Source: JAWKWH01 sp963669415
GTDB lineage: Bacteria; Pseudomonadota; Alphaproteobacteria; Rhizobiales; Rhizobiaceae
Direction of reading: 5' to 3'
Assembly (NCBI GenBank): GCA_963669415.2
Contig: CAXXPS010000003.1
Span: forward strand, 806,001 to 870,000
DNA: 64,000 bases
Translations under genes and position numbers: made by a program
In this document: one piece after another, positions 52,767-62,478 of the stretch
How positions within the stretch are numbered: the stretch's first letter is position 1
How the letters are laid out: each line of letters starts with the position of its first letter
The notes under the pieces: model-generated
Seen by the model: only the letters and a program-made list of their open reading frames with translations
Database searches by the model: none
Told to the model about the DNA's origin: nothing

Positions 52767-54140
52767 ATGGCTGTTGCAAATCCCAAACGAAATCCACAAC
52801 AGCAAGTTTCCGAGAAAATGATGTCTCACGTTTTCCCCCGCCACACGAAAAGCCGCTATCCAATCGCGGTCAAGGGTGACGGCTGTTATTTGATTGACAG
52901 TAGCGGCAAGCGGTATTTCGACGGCTCGGGCGGTGCGGCGGTTTCGTGCCTTGGACACTCGGACGCGGAGGTTGTTGAAGCCATCAAAATCCAGGCAGAT
53001 CGCCTCGCCTTTGCGCATACAGGGTTCTTGTCGTCAGAACCGGCAGAGGAACTGGCCGAATTGCTGGTGCAGCACGCTCCTGGCGATTTGGATCGGGTTT
53101 ACTTTGTTTCGGGCGGATCGGAGGCAGTCGAGGCGGCGATCAAGCTTGCTCGCCAATATTTTCTGGAGATTGGTCAAACCGGCCGTTCCCGCGTGATTGC
53201 ACGGCGGCAGAGCTACCACGGAAACACGCTAGGCGCTTTGGCAGCAGGCGGCAACGCCTGGCGCAGAAAACCATTCGATCCGTTGATGATCAAAACTTCT
53301 CACGTTTCACCCTGTTATGAATACAGGGACCGGTTGCCGGGAGAAGATGAGGAAGCTTACGGGCTTCGCGCGGCAAACGAGCTTGAGGCGGAAATCCTTC
53401 GCCTGGGTGCTGAAACGGTTATGGCGTTTATTGCCGAACCTGTCGTTGGCGCGACAATGGGAGCGGTGCCGCCGGTAAAAGGGTATTTCAGCCGCATCAG
53501 GGAGATTTGCGATCAGTACGGCGTGTTGCTTATCCTCGACGAAGTCATGTGCGGAATGGGCAGAACGGGAACGCTGTTTGCCTGTGAGCAGGAAGCCATT
53601 GCACCGGATATCGTGACGATCGCGAAAGGCTTGGGCGCCGGATATCAGCCGATCGGCGCGATGCTCTGCACCAACAAGATCTATCGCGCGATTGAAGACG
53701 GCTCCGGCTTCTTCCAACACGGGCACACCTATATCGGCCACCCGATCGCCTGTGCGGCGGGTTTTGCGGTTCTAAACGCATTGCTGAATAGGGGTTTGAT
53801 CGAACGCGTGGGTGTGATGGGTGACTTGCTGAACACCGCGCTTCACGATGCATTCGGTCAGCATCCGCACATCGGGGACATCCGTGGCCGGGGACTTTTC
53901 CGAGGCTTGGAGATCGTTCGTGACCGCGAGACCAAAGAGCCCTTTGATCCGTCAAAAGCGATAAATGCAAAGATCAAGAAGGCAGCTTTTGAAGCCGGGC
54001 TGATCTGCTACCCCATGGGTGGCACGATCGACGGTGTGCGAGGTGACCATGTTTTGCTCGCTCCACCGTTTATCACCACCGAAGATCAGATCGGCGAGAT
54101 CATCGAAAAACTCGATGCAGCTATCAGGTCCGTGTTGTGA
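52767..54140 (+). CDS. Class III (omega) aminotransferase
   Basis: A 457-residue PLP enzyme of the aspartate-aminotransferase-family class III group. It has DGSGGAAVSCLGHSD (N-terminal), ILDEVMCGMGRTG with the PLP-N1 Asp, and DIVTIAKGLGAGYQPIGA with the Schiff-base lysine. Substrate unknown, likely an amine or beta/omega-amino acid. ATG 52767 is used; ATG 52821 (MSHVFPRH) is a credible alternative. The first start is 13 bp after attR, so any original promoter further left has been moved 13 kb away. It overlaps the BKACE gene by 4 bp. Confidence 0.9.
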   Translation: MAVANPKRNPQQQVSEKMMSHVFPRHTKSRYPIAVKGDGCYLIDSSGKRYFDGSGGAAVSCLGHSDAEVVEAIKIQADRLAFAHTGFLSSEPAEELAELLVQHAPGDLDRVYFVSGGSEAVEAAIKLARQYFLEIGQTGRSRVIARRQSYHGNTLGALAAGGNAWRRKPFDPLMIKTSHVSPCYEYRDRLPGEDEEAYGLRAANELEAEILRLGAETVMAFIAEPVVGATMGAVPPVKGYFSRIREICDQYGVLLILDEVMCGMGRTGTLFACEQEAIAPDIVTIAKGLGAGYQPIGAMLCTNKIYRAIEDGSGFFQHGHTYIGHPIACAAGFAVLNALLNRGLIERVGVMGDLLNTALHDAFGQHPHIGDIRGRGLFRGLEIVRDRETKEPFDPSKAINAKIKKAAFEAGLICYPMGGTIDGVRGDHVLLAPPFITTEDQIGEIIEKLDAAIRSVL

Positions 54141-54931
54141 AGGAACTGCCGCGGATCATGGTGGCGCCGAACGGTGCGCGCAGGACCAAACAGGATCACC
54201 CTGCCCTGCCCGTGACTATCGGCGAAATCGTCGACTGCGCGAAACAAAGCCGTGAAGCCGGTGCTGGCGCCATTCATGCGCATGTCCGCGATGCTGAGGG
54301 CGCTCATGTGCTGGATGCCGGTCTGTATCGTGAGCTTATTGCGGAGATGGATAGGCGCGTTCCGGAGATGGACGTTCAGATTACAACCGAGGCCGTCGGG
54401 ATTTATTCTCCGGATGAACAGCGCAAACTGGTCCGGGATGTAATGCCAAAGGCGGTATCAGTCTCGATCGCAGAAATGTTTTCTGATGGCGACACAGCGG
54501 CGGCGATCGGGTTTTATCAGTGGGCCGCTGCCGCACGAATATCCGTGCAGCACATATTCTACTCTACCCAGGACTTTAACCGGTTTGCTGAACTCGCATT
54601 GGCCTCGGAAATTCCTGGTGAACGCCATCAAGTGTTGTTTGTGCTGGGCCGGTACAGTCCCGACCAAAACAGCCAGCTGTCGGATCTCGATCCTTATCTG
54701 GCCGCTGTCGACAAAATGGCGGGGCAACTCGATATTGATTGGGCTGTCTGCGCGTTTGGAATGCGTCAGCAACAGTGCCTGGTTGAAACATTCAGGCGTG
54801 GCGGCAAGGTACGTGTCGGATTTGAAAACGGCTTCTGGCTGCTCAACGGTTTGCCTGCCAGAGACAATGCGGCGCTTGTCGAAGATCTGGTCAGGCAGGT
54901 TGCGTTTGAAGCGACACGCATCGTACCTTAA
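54137..54931 (+). CDS. BKACE-family (beta-keto acid cleavage enzyme, DUF849)
   Basis: A 264-residue TIM-barrel zinc enzyme. Zn ligands appear in AIHAHVRDAEG (His-x-His), and the catalytic Glu region is VRVGFENGFW. The family condenses a beta-keto acid with acetyl-CoA and cleaves it, as in 3-keto-5-aminohexanoate cleavage in lysine fermentation. Which beta-keto acid is used here is not known. The GTG start overlaps the aminotransferase stop; together they suggest a pathway that transaminates and then cleaves an amino-keto acid. Confidence 0.9.
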   Translation: MKELPRIMVAPNGARRTKQDHPALPVTIGEIVDCAKQSREAGAGAIHAHVRDAEGAHVLDAGLYRELIAEMDRRVPEMDVQITTEAVGIYSPDEQRKLVRDVMPKAVSVSIAEMFSDGDTAAAIGFYQWAAAARISVQHIFYSTQDFNRFAELALASEIPGERHQVLFVLGRYSPDQNSQLSDLDPYLAAVDKMAGQLDIDWAVCAFGMRQQQCLVETFRRGGKVRVGFENGFWLLNGLPARDNAALVEDLVRQVAFEATRIVP

Positions 54932-54989
54932 CGAATTCACCAAACTATCAATCTAGATTTCGCTTCCGAAACGCATCGGAGGCGCATGA

Positions 54990-56099
54990 ATGTCCACTGG
55001 TCATCGGCTGACTGGCAATGAACGCATTGCAACGCTGGATTTGCTGCGCCTGGTTGCAGCTCTGACCGTGGTTTGCTTCCACTATTTGTTCCGCGGTGAG
55101 ATTGCCGCTGATGGACACGGCCAAGCTTATGAGTTCGCATCCGGTGCAGCAATTTACGGTTACCTCGGAGTCAATCTGTTCTTTTTGATCTCCGGTTTTG
55201 TCATCGCATGGTCGGCCGAGGGGCGCGAATTCAGCCGCTTTGCACTCGCGCGTTTCGCCAGGCTCTATCCCGGATTTCTGGTTTGCATGACGATCAGTTT
55301 TGCCGTTTTGTGGATAGCAGCAGACCCCAGTTTTCAGGTTGGCTTACCTCAATACGTCGCCAATTTGTTCATGTTTTCCAAGGCTTTGGGGCAACCATTT
55401 GTTGATGGTGTCTATTGGTCAATCATTCTCGAGATCATATTTTACGGTTGGGTGGCAATTGCGCTGTTTTTTGGCGTGTTTGAACGCTGGAAATTGGGTT
55501 TGTTGGCTTGCTGGCTTATCATATGTTCAGGAAATGAGTTCTGGCTTGGCAATGGCGCAATCAAACTGGTTTTCATTACTGAATACGGCGCGTTGTTCGT
55601 CTCTGGCGTCCTGATCCATCATATCTTTGCACATGGTAGAAGTTCTGAGGCAATGGCGCTTTTGATTGCTTCTTTCTTTGTGTCCACCGCTTCCATGAGC
55701 GCCGGTCGTGACTGGATGCTCGACCACTACGGTCAAGCCGTGCCGGTGGTTGGGCTGGTCGTTTCAAATGTCGTAATCTACGGATTGTTGATTGGCGCGG
55801 TCAGGTTCAGGTCAAAGTTGGCGCCCTCACGTTTTGTGCTGATGCTCGGCGGGTTGACCTATCCGCTTTATCTTCTGCACCAGAACATGGGCTACATCTC
55901 AATCAAGAACCTGGCGCCGGTGACGGGATCGTGGATTGCTTTTGTGGCGACGACGGCAGTGATGTTGCTGCTTTCGTGGGCGATATGGCGCTTTGTTGAA
56001 ACCCCCGCCCGGCGGAAGATCGTTTCCAGACTTTCACCATTTGCGGACGCGATCTCAATGCGGATTTCCCGCAAAACCGTCCCTGTGCCGGCGGAATGA
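54990..56099 (+). CDS. Membrane acyltransferase (acyltransferase 3 / OafA-like)
   Basis: A 369-residue integral membrane protein with about ten helices. The family signatures are present: RIATLDLLRLVAALTVVCFH with the catalytic His, LFFLISGFVIAWS and FALARFARLYPGF. Such enzymes O-acylate sugars of exopolysaccharide, lipopolysaccharide or Nod factors; the acceptor here is unknown. A GGAGG element precedes the ATG. Its stop overlaps the terminator of the converging BMP gene. Confidence 0.9.
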   Translation: MSTGHRLTGNERIATLDLLRLVAALTVVCFHYLFRGEIAADGHGQAYEFASGAAIYGYLGVNLFFLISGFVIAWSAEGREFSRFALARFARLYPGFLVCMTISFAVLWIAADPSFQVGLPQYVANLFMFSKALGQPFVDGVYWSIILEIIFYGWVAIALFFGVFERWKLGLLACWLIICSGNEFWLGNGAIKLVFITEYGALFVSGVLIHHIFAHGRSSEAMALLIASFFVSTASMSAGRDWMLDHYGQAVPVVGLVVSNVVIYGLLIGAVRFRSKLAPSRFVLMLGGLTYPLYLLHQNMGYISIKNLAPVTGSWIAFVATTAVMLLLSWAIWRFVETPARRKIVSRLSPFADAISMRISRKTVPVPAE

Positions 56100-56122
56100 A
56101 AAAGGGCGCCGCGGGGCGCCCT
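56098..56122 (-). terminator. Intrinsic terminator of the BMP-type ABC gene cluster
   Basis: AGGGCGCC (56103-56110) and GGCGCCCT (56115-56122) form an 8-bp G+C stem with a 4-nt loop. On the minus strand it runs into a T stretch (plus-strand A run at 56099-56103). It lies 25 bp after the BMP gene stop and overlaps the 3' end of the convergent acyltransferase gene. Confidence 0.75.
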
Positions 56123-56146
56123 CTCTCAGATCAAAATCGCCACGAA

Positions 56147-57211
56147 TTATTGTGGCAGTGTGTCGTCGACACCCATGACGTAGAAGTTCATGCCAAGAAG
56201 TGTGCCGAGATCGGCTTGTTCGCCTTCCTTCAGCCACACCGAACCGTCCTGCTTGGTGATCGGGCCGGTGAACGGCTCGAATTCTTTGGCGGTAATCTTG
56301 GCCTGGGTTGCTTCCGCCAGCGCTTTCACATCATCGGGCATGTTAGTGTAAGGCGCCATTGCCACGCTGCCATGGTCCATGCCATGCCAAACGTCCTGCT
56401 GTTCCCAAGTGCCGTCCATGACCGCCTTTACGCGTTCAACATAGTACGGCGCCCAGTCGTCAATGATCGATGTCAGCTGGGTTTCCTTACCGAACTGGAT
56501 CATGTCTGACGCCTGCCCGAATGCCTTGATGCCGCGCTCGGCTGCCACCTGCATCGGTGCAGTGGAGTCGGTGTGCTGGGTGACGATGTCGACGCCCTGG
56601 TCGATCAAAGCCTTTGCAGCGTCAGCTTCCTTGCCGGGATCGAACCAGGTGTTGACCCAAACGACTTTCAGCTTGAAATCGGGATTGATGGATTGTGCAC
56701 CGAGAATGAAAGCGTTGATGCCGCGTACGACCTCCGGGATCGGGAAGGAGGCGATGTAGCCGGCGACGCCTGTCGTCGACAGTTTTGCGGCAATCTGGCC
56801 CTGAACGTAGCGGCCTTCATAGAATTTCGATGAATAGGTCGAAACGTTCGAATGCTCGCGCTTATAACCGGTGGCGTGCTCGAATTTCACATCCTTGAAC
56901 TTGCCGGCAACCTTGTTCGTGGCGTCCATGTATCCAAAAGAAGTTGTGAAAATGATGTTGCAGCCAGAGCGGGCGAAGCGTTCCAATGCGCGCTCGGAGT
57001 CAGCACCTTCCGGTACACTTTCCAGGTAAGCGGTTTCCACGCCAAGCTCTTTTTCAACAGCCAAGCGACCCTGGTCGTGCTGGTAAGACCAGCCAAAGTC
57101 ACCGATCGGTCCGACGTAGATGAAACAGGCCTTTGTGTCAGCTTTGGCTGCTCCCATAGCCATCGTGGCGATTGCAGCAGAAGCCATCAGTGTTACGAGT
57201 GTTTTCTTCAT
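56147..57211 (-). CDS. BMP-family ABC transporter substrate-binding protein
   Basis: A 354-residue periplasmic binding protein with a signal peptide (about 1-25, GAAKA-D). The Bmp-type fold is seen in FIYVGPIGDFGWSYQHDQGR, FTTSFGYMD and VTQHTDSTAPMQVA. Family members bind purine nucleosides or related bases. GGAGGAAA precedes the ATG. It is the most 5'-distal part of the transporter set in genome order, but its strong ribosome site and 37-bp gap suggest it is expressed at higher level than the permeases. Confidence 0.93.
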   Translation of the reverse strand: MKKTLVTLMASAAIATMAMGAAKADTKACFIYVGPIGDFGWSYQHDQGRLAVEKELGVETAYLESVPEGADSERALERFARSGCNIIFTTSFGYMDATNKVAGKFKDVKFEHATGYKREHSNVSTYSSKFYEGRYVQGQIAAKLSTTGVAGYIASFPIPEVVRGINAFILGAQSINPDFKLKVVWVNTWFDPGKEADAAKALIDQGVDIVTQHTDSTAPMQVAAERGIKAFGQASDMIQFGKETQLTSIIDDWAPYYVERVKAVMDGTWEQQDVWHGMDHGSVAMAPYTNMPDDVKALAEATQAKITAKEFEPFTGPITKQDGSVWLKEGEQADLGTLLGMNFYVMGVDDTLPQ

Positions 57212-57248
57212 TGAGTTTCCTCCGTTGAATTATGAAACTTTAAGTTTC

Positions 57249-58223
57249 CTATCTGCTTGGAACGAACGGTTTGCCAAGCGATGCGGGTGTGTTCATCATC
57301 GTTAACCTGCGATTTCTCGAGATCAAGACCAGAACTATGACGGTCGCCAAGTATGGCAAGGCCGACAGGAATTGCGACGGGATCGATTTAACCAGACTTG
57401 CAAGCCAGAATATGACGCCGGGCAGAAACTCCAGCTCTGCCAGACTGATCGCCTGAATGTGCAACTGTACAATGGTGATCGCCCCGAAAAGATAGGCGCC
57501 AGCCAATACCCGAAGCGGCCGCCAGGAAGCGAAAACGACGAGTGCGAGCGCGATCCAGCCTCGTCCAGCGGTCATATTCTCGACCCACTGAGGCGTGTAG
57601 ACCAGTGAGAGAAATGCGCCAGCAAGACCTGCACAAGCGCCTCCGAACATGATTGCCAGATACCGAACGGTCATGACCGAGATGCCGAGTGCGTGGGCCG
57701 AACCGTGGCTGTCACCAACTGCGCGCAAGGTAAGACCTGCTCTGGTCCTGAACAGGAACCACATCACGACGATCGTCAGCACTATGGATATGTAGAATAT
57801 CGGGTCCTGGCCGAAAAGGAGTTTTCCGATCAGTGGAATTTCGGACAAGACCGGAATGGAAATCGCTTCCAGTCTGATTCCCGGCAGACCGATGAATGCC
57901 TCGCCGATCATGCCTGACACGCCAAGCCCCAGTAGGGTTAGCGCCAGTCCGGTGGCGACCTGATTGGTCACCAGAGTCAAGACCAGAAAAGCGAAAAGAA
58001 GCGAGAAAAGTGCACCGGCTATGATCGCACATATGATGCCGACCCATGCCGATCCCGACAGGTGAGCCATGCCAAATCCGGCAACGGCTCCCATGACCAT
58101 CAAACCTTCCACACCGAGATTGAGGACGCCGGAGCGCTCAACGACGAGTTCACCAATCGCGGCTATCAACAATGGTGTGGCCGCAGTCGCGATTGTCAAA
58201 AGAATGGCTTCAAGCGTACCCAT
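57249..58223 (-). CDS. ABC transporter permease (BMP/YufQ type)
   Basis: A 324-residue inner-membrane permease with about eight to ten helices of the branched-chain/nucleoside (BPD_transp_2) class: GVLNLGVEGLMVMGAVAGF and TLRAVGDSHGSAHALGISV. With its partner it forms the channel for the substrate delivered by the BMP protein. The start is 2 bp after the stop of the previous permease gene. Confidence 0.92.
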   Translation of the reverse strand: MGTLEAILLTIATAATPLLIAAIGELVVERSGVLNLGVEGLMVMGAVAGFGMAHLSGSAWVGIICAIIAGALFSLLFAFLVLTLVTNQVATGLALTLLGLGVSGMIGEAFIGLPGIRLEAISIPVLSEIPLIGKLLFGQDPIFYISIVLTIVVMWFLFRTRAGLTLRAVGDSHGSAHALGISVMTVRYLAIMFGGACAGLAGAFLSLVYTPQWVENMTAGRGWIALALVVFASWRPLRVLAGAYLFGAITIVQLHIQAISLAELEFLPGVIFWLASLVKSIPSQFLSALPYLATVIVLVLISRNRRLTMMNTPASLGKPFVPSR

Positions 58224-58225
58224 GA

Positions 58226-59311
58226 TCAGGCTCCTCCGCTGGCGTGAGAACGCATGGCCAGCTTGATGCGATAGTGGATTAATGTGTCGGTGGCGAGCAC
58301 GAAGAACAGCAGCATACCCTGGAAGACACGCGCAGCTTTGTCAGACACGCCGAGCGAAATCTGCGCCGCCTCTCCACCAAGGTAAGTCAAGGCAAGTACC
58401 AACCCTGCTGCGACAATACCAAGCGGATTTAGGCGACCGAGGAAGGCGACGATGATGGCCGTAAACCCGTAACCGATAGATATCTTTTCATTAAGGTGTT
58501 CGATCGGCCCGGCCACTTCACTGATGCCTGCCAGACCGGCAAGTCCGCCAGAGACGAGGAAGGCAAAGAAGACCATCCGCGAGGACGAAAATCCGGCGAA
58601 CCGCCCTGCCCTCGGGCTTTGGCCAAGAACCTTGACCTCGAAGCCCTTCAGCGTCTTTGACATCATGAACCAGGCTGCAACTGCCGCAACCAGCGCGAAT
58701 ATGAACCCCCAGTGCGCTCGGCCTGAATCCGGCCATACCTGCGGCAGGATGGCATATTCATGAAACCTGACCGTGCCGGGGAAACTGAAGCCCTCGGGAT
58801 TGCGCCACGGACCACGCACCAGCCAGTCGTTGAACAGCTGCGCGACATAGACGAGCATCAAGCTGGTGAGGATTTCGTTCGTATTGAAACGCACCTTCAA
58901 GAACGCCGGGATCGCTCCATATGCTGCACCGCCGGCAATGCCGAGGATCATCATTAACGGCAGCACCAGGAACATCTGGACATCAGGGAACAGCACAGGC
59001 GGTATTGAACCGACGACTGCACCGGCGACAAACTGGCCTTCAGCTCCGATATTCCAATTGTTGGAGCTAAAACAAACCGCAAGACCCACCGCGATGAGGA
59101 TCAGTGGAGCTGCTTTGATGGCAAGCTCGTGCAGCGACCAGGTCTCGCGAAGCGGGTCAATGAAATAGTAGTAAAGCGCGTCAAACGGGTTCTTACCGAG
59201 CGTGGCGAACAGCAGTCCGCCAGCGATCATGGTAAGTGCCAAAGCGATGAATGGCGACAACGCTGAAAACAGCACCGAATGCTGCGGTCTCTTTGTAAGT
59301 TCTATGCGCAT
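58226..59311 (-). CDS. ABC transporter permease (BMP/YufP type)
   Basis: A 361-residue permease of the same class, with SNNWNIGAEGQFVAGAVVGS and EVKVLGQSPRAGRFAGFSS as recognisable stretches. It is the second channel subunit. It sits between the ATPase and the other permease with 3-bp and 2-bp gaps. Confidence 0.92.
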   Translation of the reverse strand: MRIELTKRPQHSVLFSALSPFIALALTMIAGGLLFATLGKNPFDALYYYFIDPLRETWSLHELAIKAAPLILIAVGLAVCFSSNNWNIGAEGQFVAGAVVGSIPPVLFPDVQMFLVLPLMMILGIAGGAAYGAIPAFLKVRFNTNEILTSLMLVYVAQLFNDWLVRGPWRNPEGFSFPGTVRFHEYAILPQVWPDSGRAHWGFIFALVAAVAAWFMMSKTLKGFEVKVLGQSPRAGRFAGFSSSRMVFFAFLVSGGLAGLAGISEVAGPIEHLNEKISIGYGFTAIIVAFLGRLNPLGIVAAGLVLALTYLGGEAAQISLGVSDKAARVFQGMLLFFVLATDTLIHYRIKLAMRSHASGGA

Positions 59312-59314
59312 CAG

Positions 59315-60883
59315 TTAGGTCCCATGATCATGTTCGACATGCCCGGGCTCAGCTCCGCCCATCAACAAGCCAATTTTTTCAAAAGTCGCCTCGGCGATTG
59401 GCAGTGGTTTGGAGAGTTCCCCGTTGTGCATCACCGCAATCGCATCACAAACCTCAAACAGTTCATCCAGGTCCTGGCTGATCACCAAAACTGCCGAACC
59501 GGAGCGCGCAAGATCAATGAGCGATTGCCGAATTCTAGCGGCTGCTCCCGCGTCGACACCCCAGGTCGGCTGGTTGACGATCATGACTGCCGGTTGCCGG
59601 TCGAGTTCCCGTCCAATGATATATTTTTGCAGATTGCCGCCCGACAGAGCGGCGGCTTCGGGGTCCTCCCCGCTCTTTCTGACATCCATCTCCTGATTGA
59701 TGCGTTTTGTGGTCTGCGAGATGGTATCGTGCTTGATAACCCCCAGACCGCCGAGAAATGCTTTTGAATCGGTCGTATGGCGGGACAACAGCAGATTGTC
59801 CGACAGTTTCATTTCCGGCACTGCGCCATGGCCCAACCGCTCTTCCGGAACAAACCCGACGCCCTGCAGACGTCTTTCCGTGATCGACAGTTTGCCTGCG
59901 TCCTGGTTGCGAAAACGCACGACTGAAGGACTGTCCTGGATGACCTCACCAGAGATGGCTTCAAACAATTCGCCTTGGCCGTTGCCGGCGACGCCTGCAA
60001 TTCCGACGACCTCGCCTGCACGAACATCAAGCGAAACGTCGCGCAAGGGAATTGAGAATGGTGTGGCAGGCTCGCGATTGAGGTTTTTCACCTCTATCAG
60101 TACTTCGCCTTCTTGCCCCTCTGCCGGCGGCGTGCGGGCGGCGCTTGTCACCTCCTCACCAACCATCATGTTGGCAAGCGATGCAGCCGTCTCCTGCTGC
60201 GGGTCGCAATGATTGACCACCTTGCCATGGCGCAAGACGGTTGCCGCATCGCACATGCGTTTGACCTCTTCCAAGCGGTGCGAAATGTAGAGAATTGATT
60301 TGCCCTCGCTGCGAAGCCTCTCCAGCGTCTCGAACAGTTTATCGGCTTCCTGCGGTGTCAGAACCGATGTCGGCTCATCCAGGATGATCAGATCCGGTTC
60401 CTGCAGCAGGCAGCGGATGATCTCGATGCGCTGGCGCTCGCCAACCGAAAGATCACCGACCAGCGAATAGGGATCGAGCGGCAGCCCGTAGGATTCGGAC
60501 AGCGCCCTGGCCTTTTCTGCGATCGTGTCGATCTGGGTTTCCTTGTCGAGGGATAGTGCGATGTTTTCGGCCGCTGTCAGTGCTTCAAACAGCGAGAAGT
60601 GCTGGAACACCATGCCAATACCCAGCGAGCGGGCCTGACCAGGGCTGCGGATGTTCTCGACGTTACCGTTCCAAAGGATCTCACCAGCGTTTGGCTCCAG
60701 CGATCCAAAGAGCATTTTAACGAGCGTTGATTTGCCGGCGCCGTTCTCTCCCAACAGTGAGTGAATTTCACCTTTTGCAATGACAAGATCGACAGCGTCG
60801 CATGCGCGTAGTTCGCCGAAGATTTTGGTCAATCCGCGCACCTCGAGTAGAGGCGTCGCGCCATGTTCAGGCACTTTTGACAA
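59315..60883 (-). CDS. ABC transporter ATP-binding protein (two ABC domains, YufO/simple-sugar type)
   Basis: About 522 residues with two tandem ABC domains. Domain one (about 15-230) has GENGAGKSTLVKMLFG, LSVGERQRIEI and LIILDEPTSVLTP. Domain two (about 265-500) has a degenerate P-loop GVAGNGQGELFEA, LSGGNLQKYIIGREL and MIVNQPTWGVDAG. The frame opens at GTG 60910, but a TTG at 60883 lies 7 bp after GGGAGG, so the shorter form is preferred. It heads the transporter operon. Confidence 0.92.
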   Translation of the reverse strand: MSKVPEHGATPLLEVRGLTKIFGELRACDAVDLVIAKGEIHSLLGENGAGKSTLVKMLFGSLEPNAGEILWNGNVENIRSPGQARSLGIGMVFQHFSLFEALTAAENIALSLDKETQIDTIAEKARALSESYGLPLDPYSLVGDLSVGERQRIEIIRCLLQEPDLIILDEPTSVLTPQEADKLFETLERLRSEGKSILYISHRLEEVKRMCDAATVLRHGKVVNHCDPQQETAASLANMMVGEEVTSAARTPPAEGQEGEVLIEVKNLNREPATPFSIPLRDVSLDVRAGEVVGIAGVAGNGQGELFEAISGEVIQDSPSVVRFRNQDAGKLSITERRLQGVGFVPEERLGHGAVPEMKLSDNLLLSRHTTDSKAFLGGLGVIKHDTISQTTKRINQEMDVRKSGEDPEAAALSGGNLQKYIIGRELDRQPAVMIVNQPTWGVDAGAAARIRQSLIDLARSGSAVLVISQDLDELFEVCDAIAVMHNGELSKPLPIAEATFEKIGLLMGGAEPGHVEHDHGT

Positions 60884-61103
60884 TTTTGATACCTCCCGCG
60901 GGCTCGACACGTCCGGAGCCTTGCTTCACTGTTGCATCGTAAGACGCTCCGATTATTCTCGTAAAGCAGGGTAAAACGAAAACACCTTCAAGATTTACAA
61001 AGGGAATGGCGCTGCGCTTTGTGCATGTGAACAGGATAATTCACGCTACTGGCAGCCAACGGACAGAAACCATTCGGCCAACAAAATCAGAGGCATCGTT
61101 GGG

Positions 61104-61847
61104 CTAAGTGTCTTTCGCACCCAGTTTCGGGAACAACTGCATGATGCCACCAATGCAAAACAGATAAACGCCTGACGCTGCAATCCCGATCTTTACCCAC
61201 TGATGCGCATGCATGTCCTGCAACAACGCCAGAGCACCGAAAGCACACCAAAGCAGGAAGATTCCGAGATTGAGATTGCGCAAACGTTGGACCCTGACCG
61301 GATGCAGGAAGTAGACCGGCGTGAAGCTCAGGATCGCCGCAATGACAACCACGCCGAATGACAGCATCTCACCCGGTTCAATGACAAAGAGCGTGAAAAC
61401 GATCATGTTCCACACAACCGGGAATCCCTTGAAGAAGTTCTCCTTGGTCTTCATCCCGGTGTCGGCGTAGTAGATTGCACTTGAAACCACGATAATTGCC
61501 GCAGAGGCGAAGGACAGCCCCTCCCCCATAAAGCCGCGCTGGTAGAGTGCAAACGCGGGAATGAGGACGTAGGTCACATAGTCAATTATGTTGTCAAGCA
61601 GATCGCCGGACCAGGTTGGAAGCACGTGTTTGACGTGAAGTTTCCGGGCAATGGGGCCGTCAATACCATCAACCAGAAGCGCCATACCCAACCACCAGAA
61701 CATGGCAGTCCAGCGTTGTTCACTTGCCGCTACCAGCGAGAGGAACGCGAGAAATGATCCCGATGCCGTGAGAAGATGGACCGAGAACGCCTTTGCCTGC
61801 GGCGCCGTCACCTTCTTCATTTGTTTTGGCAGCGGGGGTTTTTTCAC
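61104..61847 (-). CDS. pcs: Phosphatidylcholine synthase
   Basis: A 247-residue inner-membrane enzyme with seven or eight helices. It carries the CDP-alcohol phosphotransferase motif DGIDGPIARKLHV...GDLLDNIIDYVTYV. It condenses CDP-diacylglycerol with choline to make phosphatidylcholine in one step, a pathway typical of rhizobia and other bacteria associated with eukaryotes. The GTG start at 61847 overlaps the DUF1326 stop (4 bp); ATG 61820 is an alternative. It is the last gene of a DUF2182-DUF1326-pcs operon. Confidence 0.93.
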   Translation of the reverse strand: MKKPPLPKQMKKVTAPQAKAFSVHLLTASGSFLAFLSLVAASEQRWTAMFWWLGMALLVDGIDGPIARKLHVKHVLPTWSGDLLDNIIDYVTYVLIPAFALYQRGFMGEGLSFASAAIIVVSSAIYYADTGMKTKENFFKGFPVVWNMIVFTLFVIEPGEMLSFGVVVIAAILSFTPVYFLHPVRVQRLRNLNLGIFLLWCAFGALALLQDMHAHQWVKIGIAASGVYLFCIGGIMQLFPKLGAKDT

Positions 61848-62458
61848 GGACCGCGCCAGTCAAGCTTGCAGATTTCTGCTGACTTGCCTCCGAAGTTCCA
61901 ATTGCGGCCGAAGGCCCTGAACCGGCTCTTGTCGGAACGCGCGACGATGATTTCCTCGGCGATCCAGTATTCGGAATTGGTGATGACCGTATCGCCGTCC
62001 TGATCCTTGCCCCGGATTGGCGTGATGGCGCCATCGATGATCTTCGGAATCTGGAAAATTCGGGTTTTATCCTCGACCTGGTAGCTTATCGGCTCCCGTT
62101 TGATACCGAGAAAATTACCCACCATGATGGACAGCAAGGATGTGGTGCCGCCGGCTTTGCCGGAGAATATCTTGCCGATCGCTTTTTCGGCGTACACCGA
62201 AGCCTTTTTGTCGATGAACAATCCGGCGGTCCAATTACCCCGGCTCATATAACCTGGAATTTCCATGATCAGCCCGAGATTGATCCCGGAAAGATCGACA
62301 TCGTCGTAATGACCGTGATCGATGCGGAAACCGGCCCAGGTTTGGCAATATCCTTCGGTCGGCGGATGCTGGCCGAGCGACAGCACACAAGGGCAGAACA
62401 CCGTACAATTACATGAAAGGATGAGCTCTCCCTTCATTGCCCAACTTTTCACCGCCAT
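61844..62458 (-). CDS. DUF1326-domain protein
   Basis: A 204-residue protein with a Cys-rich N-terminus (LSCNCTVFCPCVLSLGQ), which may bind a metal or form a redox site. A beta-rich domain follows, containing GLIMEIPGYMSRGNW and GRNWNFGGKSAEICKLDW. No signal peptide. The DUF1326 family is uncharacterised; members often sit beside DUF2182 genes, as here (20-bp gap). Translation is coupled to pcs. Confidence 0.88.
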   Translation of the reverse strand: MAVKSWAMKGELILSCNCTVFCPCVLSLGQHPPTEGYCQTWAGFRIDHGHYDDVDLSGINLGLIMEIPGYMSRGNWTAGLFIDKKASVYAEKAIGKIFSGKAGGTTSLLSIMVGNFLGIKREPISYQVEDKTRIFQIPKIIDGAITPIRGKDQDGDTVITNSEYWIAEEIIVARSDKSRFRAFGRNWNFGGKSAEICKLDWRGP

Positions 62459-62478
62459 AATATTCGATACTCCTTAAT

